From assembly GCA_012033595.1 (NCBI GenBank), contig JAAUQL010000025.1, positions 1 to 59,689 on the forward strand: DNA of 59,689 nucleotides. Reading direction: 5' to 3'. The first letter of the stretch is position 1; every line of letters begins with the position of its first letter. The DNA is from Cyclobacteriaceae bacterium (GTDB lineage Bacteria > Bacteroidota > Bacteroidia > Cytophagales > Cyclobacteriaceae). A program made the translations under genes and the position numbers. The notes below the pieces were generated by a model. That model had not been told where the DNA came from, ran no database searches, and saw only the letters and a program-made list of their open reading frames with translations. Shown piece after piece: positions 55,541 to 59,689 of the stretch.

Positions 55541-55957
55541 ATGGGTAGAATTTTGGCCATCGACTATGGATTGAAACGCACGGGAATAGCTGTGACAGAC
55601 CCCTTGCAAATCATTGCCACGCCGCTCGAAACGGTGGCAACAAGCGACCTGATCGACTGGTTAAAAAGTTACCTGACGAAGGAAACAGTCGAACGCATCG
55701 TATTGGGCATGCCCACCAAACCCGATCTATCCGATACGCATACCACCCAGCCGGTAAAAAGACTGTATGAAACCTTGAAACTGCAATTTCCTCAAATACC
55801 CGTTTCACTGGAGGATGAACGCTTTACTTCTGTGATGGCTCAAAAAAGCATGTTGGCCGGCGGCATGAAAAAGAAAAACCGCCGAGACAAAACCAATGTG
55901 GACAAAATCAGCGCCTCCATTATTTTGCAATCCTATATGGCCAGGCAGCTCAAGTAA
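55541..55957 (+). CDS. ruvX: Holliday junction resolvase-like RuvX/YqgF
   Basis: This 138-residue RNase H-fold protein opens MGRILAIDYGLKRTGIAVTD with the first catalytic Asp, has VERIVLGMPT (about 52-61), and ends with MKKKNRRDKTNVDKISASIIL bearing the last Asp. RuvX acts in 16S rRNA 5' end processing and was earlier thought to resolve recombination junctions. It is divergent from the S41 protease gene, 186 bp apart. Confidence 0.95.
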   Translation: MGRILAIDYGLKRTGIAVTDPLQIIATPLETVATSDLIDWLKSYLTKETVERIVLGMPTKPDLSDTHTTQPVKRLYETLKLQFPQIPVSLEDERFTSVMAQKSMLAGGMKKKNRRDKTNVDKISASIILQSYMARQLK

Positions 55958-56117
55958 ATCAATCAAACTGGTGTTTGCTGCTAGCAGGTGTTCAGCTTTA
56001 TCAAACTACTGACATCTTGTCTTGTCCCGCTTTTTCCCCAATCTGCCAAATTACTGGTTGGCACAATATATGAAATATGTTACATATATCATTTGAACTT
56101 TGTTTAACTTTGCATTT

Positions 56118-56702
56118 ATGGAAATAACACACATTCGCTCGCATTCTGACTTGATGGATAATTTGGCTAAAGCCAAAAATGCCTATCTGCTATTGTATAA
56201 AAATGAATCGGACACAAGTAGTTGTGCCAGAAAGCAAATAGAAGAAGTGGAAATAGAAACAGGAGATATTACGATGCTTGCTGCTGACGTATCGGAAGTA
56301 CGCGATATTCATGGACAATATGGCATTTCCTCTGTTCCTACATTGCTCGAGTTTGATGGCACCAAGGTAAAAAACATGGTGAAAGGTTGCCACGACAGCA
56401 GCTATTACAAATCTTATTTTGAGCATATCATCTATGAGCTAAAGGCTGATGCCAGCGATAAGCCCACCAAACGGGTGACCGTATATACCACACCTACTTG
56501 CCCCTGGTGTACTACGGTAAAGAATTTCTTAAAAAAACATGGAGTGAGATATACCGAAATTAACGTGGCTGCCGATCAAAGCGCCGCACAGGCCATGGTA
56601 AGCAAAAGTGGCCAACAGGGCGTACCTCAAACTGAAATAAATGGAGAAATGGTCATCGGTTTTGACCAAAGCAAATTGAATAGATTGTTGGAATTAAAAT
56701 AA
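56118..56702 (+). CDS. Thioredoxin-like/glutaredoxin fusion protein
   Basis: From ATG 56118 the protein of about 194 residues has an N-terminal thioredoxin-like domain (about 1-105) with a cis-Pro loop (YGISSVPTLLEF), but the active site is TSSCARK, a single Cys in place of WCGPC. The C-terminal domain (about 115-194) is a glutaredoxin with TPTCPWCTTV and GVPQTEINGEMVIGFD. It probably reduces disulfides or mixed disulfides. It is 7 bp before a GroES-like gene, suggesting a stress-linked pair. An earlier TTG (56100) is less likely. Confidence 0.85.
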   Translation: MEITHIRSHSDLMDNLAKAKNAYLLLYKNESDTSSCARKQIEEVEIETGDITMLAADVSEVRDIHGQYGISSVPTLLEFDGTKVKNMVKGCHDSSYYKSYFEHIIYELKADASDKPTKRVTVYTTPTCPWCTTVKNFLKKHGVRYTEINVAADQSAAQAMVSKSGQQGVPQTEINGEMVIGFDQSKLNRLLELK

Positions 56703-56709
56703 ATGAAGT

Positions 56710-57000
56710 ATGAAAGAGTTACAAGCGGTAAATCAAAATGTGATTTTAAAAATGGATAAAGAAGCGGGAGAGCGAAAGACTGCTTCCGGCATCATTATCC
56801 CTGGTACAGTGGCCGAAGAAAAACCAAAATTTGGTACGGTGGTCTCTCTTAGCCATATTGAAGGCCCTGAAATCGCAGCTGGTGATACTGTGATTTTCAA
56901 AGATTATTCGGGCACAGAGATTGCGCTAGACGGCGAGTCCTTTCTCATTGTGCCATATGCCGATATTTTGGCCAAAGTGGTAGAAACTGAAGCCATTTAA
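56710..57000 (+). CDS. GroES-like co-chaperonin paralogue
   Basis: This 96-residue protein fits the GroES fold: a mobile loop AGERKTASGIIIPG (about 19-32), GTVVSLSHIEGPEIAAGDTVIFKDYSGTE and the closing YADILAKVVE. GroES caps GroEL. No groEL gene follows, unlike the standard groES-groEL operon, so this is probably a second, specialised copy. It is co-directional with and 7 bp after the thioredoxin-glutaredoxin fusion. Confidence 0.85.
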   Translation: MKELQAVNQNVILKMDKEAGERKTASGIIIPGTVAEEKPKFGTVVSLSHIEGPEIAAGDTVIFKDYSGTEIALDGESFLIVPYADILAKVVETEAI

Positions 57001-57040
57001 GCTGCCAAACTTGCCGGGAAGAACAGCCCTGCCTCATATC

Positions 57041-57072
57041 AATAGCCAAACACCTAATTGTTTGGCTATTTT
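57041..57072. terminator. Strong terminator between convergent genes
   Basis: AATAGCCAAACA (57041-57052) and TGTTTGGCTATT (57059-57070) form a perfect 12-bp stem with a 6-base loop, followed by TT on the plus strand. It can serve both the GroES-like gene and the converging minus-strand gene. Confidence 0.8.
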
Positions 57073-57092
57073 GCGAAAATCAATATCGAAAG

Positions 57093-57341
57093 TCAGGCAG
57101 AGCAAATAAATAAATGCTTAGCGACATAATTGATTTTCTGGCTCCGGCCAATTATGAAATATAAAATCGCCCCAAGCCAAGGAAGCAAGATAATGGCTAC
57201 TATCCAGAACAATTTAGTATTTCCTTTGAAATTCCCACTCAAACTATCAATCAACGCCCACAGCCAAAGCAATTGAATCAAAAGCAAAAGTATTAGCTCA
57301 AAAAAACCAATACCTCCAATGAACAAAAGTGTTGTCATCAT
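57093..57341 (-). CDS. Small PLDc_N-type membrane protein
   Basis: This 82-residue protein has two membrane helices (about 10-32 and 43-65). The segment LWALIDSLSGNFKGNTKLFWIVAIILLPWLGAILYFIIGR is, in parts, the signature of the phospholipase D N-terminal-type membrane domain, here free-standing. Function unknown. Confidence 0.75.
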   Translation of the reverse strand: MMTTLLFIGGIGFFELILLLLIQLLWLWALIDSLSGNFKGNTKLFWIVAIILLPWLGAILYFIIGRSQKINYVAKHLFICSA

Positions 57342-57350
57342 ATTGTGAAT

Positions 57351-57600
57351 TTAGCATGAAATAATAAGTTCCTTTCTTATTTCAATTTTCAGTGTCGGCG
57401 AGATATCAGCCAGCTTATCATCCTGCAAAAAAAATCATCATCAATATCTTGCCTGGTGCCAGTGCGGTTGATCATAATATGCTGATACTTTTCTTTTTCA
57501 GGCACTGACAAAAGAGCATCAAATTCCCGAAGTTTATGAGATGCAATGTACGATACTGTTTTTTATAATGTATGCTTTTTTTGAGCTTAGGTCATCAAAA
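57351..57600 (-). pseudogene. Remnant of an unidentified gene
   Basis: On the minus strand the sequence reads ASHKLREFDALLSVPEKEKY, then MINRTGTRQDIDDDF, and after a shift in the 8-base run near 57427-57434 LADISPTLKIEIRKEL, ending at TAA 57351-57353. Upstream the frame is broken again. It vaguely recalls the C-terminal DNA-binding part of LytTR regulators, but this is weak. Nothing else is seen in 57342-57681. Confidence 0.3.
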
Positions 57601-57681
57601 TAAAACAGACATTCCAAGCACACAATACCGGTTTAGGTATTTCCATTATTTTTAATGCAGATTAAAGTCTTAAAATCCCCA

Positions 57682-59148
57682 TCAAAAACCGAAAAACTCT
57701 GGCAACCAAAGGGAAATCTGCGGGATATAGGTGACCAGCATCAGTACCACGATCATAGCCACAAACATAGGCAGCAAGGGTTTGATGACGGTATCGATTT
57801 TGACCTTGGCTACGCTACAGCCGATAAAAAGCACCGATCCGACAGGAGGTGTACACAAGCCAACGCTTAAATTCAACACCATGATAATGCCGAAATGGAT
57901 AGGTGAAAGCCCCAATTGTGACTGAACTATGGGCAGGAAAATTGGCGTAAAGATCAACACCGCAGGAGTCATATCCATAAACACCCCAACAAACAGCAAG
58001 ATTAAATTAATGATCAGCAGTATGACGACCGGATTGTCGCTGATGCCCAGCAAGCCGGCACTGACGGTCTGGGGTATATTTTCATAAGCCATAATCCACG
58101 ACAATCCCATACAGGTTGCCACCAAAAGCATCACTATTCCGGTAGTTTTCACAGAACTGAGCAGTATCTCTGGCAGGTCTTTCCATTTCACTTCCTTATA
58201 TACCATCGCCAAAATCAGTGCATACAACACTGCCACTGCCGATGCTTCAGTAGCCGTAAACAAGCCGGCGACTATACCGCCGATCACGATCACCAACAAG
58301 AGCAGACTGGGTATGGCATCTATAAAAATCTTTAGACCCCGCGCTGCTTTTGCTTTGTTGTTTATGGTTTTGTAAACTGCAAATGCGACGAATCCAAGAG
58401 CCAGCGAGATCCAAATGATCATATTGATGGTGGGAGACAGCGCGCCATTGGCATAGACCAACGCATATACTGCGGCGAATAGCACCAAGCCTATGAAGGA
58501 CAACAGAACCAATGCTTTGATAAGCGCAACTACACCATCTTTTTTCAAAATAAGAATAGACATGGCCGTGATCATGATCGCCAAGCCTGTGAGTATTCCG
58601 GGGATATACCCGGCCAGAAAAAGTGCTGTGATTGATGCCCCTCCACTGGCAAGGGAATAAACGATGAGTACATTACTGGGAGGTATCGACAATCCGGTAG
58701 TCGCCGAACTAATATTGACTGCTGCACTAAAATTGTCGTCGTAATTTTCTTTTTTCATTTCCGGCCCCATGATGCTGCCAATGGCCGAAGCTGCCGCAGC
58801 CGCAGAGCCAGAGATGGCTCCAAAGAGCATATTTGCGATCACATTTACATACGCCAGACCGCCCGTCAGACCCCCTACGAGCACTTTGGCCAGATTGATG
58901 AGCCGATGTGCGATACCCCCACTGTTCATGATGTTGCCTGCAAGTATAAAAAACGGAATGGCCAACAAGGCAAAACTATCGAGACCCACAGCCATACGCT
59001 GCGCAAAAGTAGTGAAGGCCGGAAGAGAATCGATGCTGACCAACATGGTGAGTATGCCCGAAATACCTATGCTAAAGGCAATGGGAACTCCCATAGTGAG
59101 CAGGATGAGAAAACTGAATACCAGAACAAAAACACCTAAATAATCCAT
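57682..59148 (-). CDS. dctM: TRAP transporter large permease
   Basis: This 488-residue DctM-type protein has the usual two repeated halves of membrane helices, with LAIPFFILAGNIMNSGGIAHRL (about 60), FGAISGSAAAAASAIGSIMGPEM and MDMTPAVLIFTPIFLPI. It uses the ion gradient to import a carboxylate-type solute delivered by a binding protein. It is about 60 residues longer than typical; the extra length (about 205-275) reads as added membrane helices between the halves. It follows dctQ at once. Confidence 0.92.
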   Translation of the reverse strand: MDYLGVFVLVFSFLILLTMGVPIAFSIGISGILTMLVSIDSLPAFTTFAQRMAVGLDSFALLAIPFFILAGNIMNSGGIAHRLINLAKVLVGGLTGGLAYVNVIANMLFGAISGSAAAAASAIGSIMGPEMKKENYDDNFSAAVNISSATTGLSIPPSNVLIVYSLASGGASITALFLAGYIPGILTGLAIMITAMSILILKKDGVVALIKALVLLSFIGLVLFAAVYALVYANGALSPTINMIIWISLALGFVAFAVYKTINNKAKAARGLKIFIDAIPSLLLLVIVIGGIVAGLFTATEASAVAVLYALILAMVYKEVKWKDLPEILLSSVKTTGIVMLLVATCMGLSWIMAYENIPQTVSAGLLGISDNPVVILLIINLILLFVGVFMDMTPAVLIFTPIFLPIVQSQLGLSPIHFGIIMVLNLSVGLCTPPVGSVLFIGCSVAKVKIDTVIKPLLPMFVAMIVVLMLVTYIPQISLWLPEFFGF

Positions 59149-59149
59149 G

Positions 59150-59628
59150 CTATATTTCTTTATGGGTCTTCAAAAATTGAACAGTATTGTCGATGGTGAA
59201 AAAAATGATAAGCAAGCCGCTGATGGGTAATACACTATACACATATCCAAGGGGTATTCTGAGTGCTGCGGACTTCACCTCCAATGCAAAGCGCGTATAT
59301 ACCAGCCAACTGCCGCCGACCACCAACACGGTGAGCGCAAATATGACCACACAGGAGGTGATGAAAATCTCCAGGAATTTACGCCTGGCAAACCCAGACT
59401 TTTGCACCAACAGATCAATGGCCAAATGTTCATTTTTACCGGCGACATAAGCAGCACCAAATATTCCCACCCAAATGAGCAAAAAACCAGCGAGTTCGTC
59501 AGTGAAGCTACTTGGCGAATTGAGCATATAGCGGCTGATGACTTGCCAAAGCACATCCAGCACCAGGGTAGCCATGAGCACAACGAGGAATTTTCCAAAA
59601 CGGAATCAACTATTTGTCTTAGTCTCAT
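59150..59628 (-). CDS. dctQ: TRAP transporter small permease (frameshifted near its start)
   Basis: 59150-59581 encodes the DctQ domain (SSFTDELAGFLLIWVGIFGAAYV, then ENGAYVLPI-type SVLPISGLLIIFF). The natural start is ATG 59628, reading MRLRQIVDSVLEN and then, after adding one T near 59589-59591, FLVVLMATLVLDVLWQV. The small subunit has four membrane helices and pairs with DctM. About 160 residues when joined. Confidence 0.87.
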
Positions 59629-59634
59629 AATAAT

Positions 59635-59689
59635 CTATTGAACAGCCTGAATTCTCTTGATGTATGAATAAATGACTTCCTGGTCTTTG
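59635..59689 (-). CDS. dctP: TRAP transporter substrate-binding protein, C-terminal end (partial)
   Basis: The minus strand encodes KDQEVIYSYIKRIQAVQ and a TAG stop (59635-59637), just before dctQ. The ending and place fit a DctP-type binding protein, but only 17 residues are inside the window. Confidence 0.45.
   Translation of the reverse strand, partial: KDQEVIYSYIKRIQAVQ

Overview
The window looks like a chromosome segment of a Bacteroidota bacterium, most likely order Cytophagales. The evidence is a PorW/SprE gliding and type IX secretion lipoprotein, an STN-type TonB receptor next to a DUF4249 lipoprotein, a 7TMR-DISM histidine kinase, many lipoproteins, and an F-ATPase operon without the beta and epsilon genes. 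The species cannot be named from the sequence.

Positions 1-7382 are an accessory island that reads as an integron-type cassette array running off the left edge, with no integrase in view. Small AT-rich genes, all on the + strand, are separated by imperfect palindromes of two sizes (about 58 bp and about 131 bp). Their end boxes fit the attC pattern RYYYAAC...GTTRRRY, and the box at the start of a cassette is complementary to the box at its end. The cassettes carry DUF1330, GNAT and a broken DsrE gene; AraC and DUF1398; a HEPN/MNT toxin-antitoxin pair; a Fic protein; and an outer-membrane barrel. A cassette of about 510 bp without a convincing gene recurs: two full copies, one cut by the window edge, one internally deleted and one truncated.

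Positions 7371-15401 are resident minus-strand genes: a lipoprotein, a NUDIX hydrolase and a long operon M23 peptidase - bactofilin - AtpZ-like - small membrane protein - atpB-E-F-H-A-G. Positions 15502-27081 are mostly plus strand: PorW/SprE, penicillin-binding protein 1A, UvrC, carbonic anhydrase, then (minus) a class IV aminotransferase, then TolC and a periplasmic adaptor without their pump. Positions 27127-40797 hold three sensor proteins (one an apparent pseudokinase), a carbohydrate-type trio (Gfo/Idh/MocA oxidoreductase, TIM-barrel isomerase, ThuA), uridine kinase, RdgB, two FKBP lipoproteins and a DHH phosphoesterase.

Positions 41263-59689 hold a degenerate Y1-type transposase, MenB, an unidentified secreted protein, ComB-like phosphatase, a Tat-exported isomerase, an OB-fold lipoprotein, a TonB receptor - DUF4249 - large exported protein operon, a DUF3298-like lipoprotein, an S41 protease, RuvX, a thioredoxin-glutaredoxin fusion with a GroES paralogue, and a TRAP transporter running off the right edge.

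At least ten otherwise normal genes are broken by one small indel, mostly a lost base in a short A/T run. This looks like a systematic assembly error. I therefore give such genes as single features with the break marked. No rRNA, tRNA or CRISPR array was recognised.
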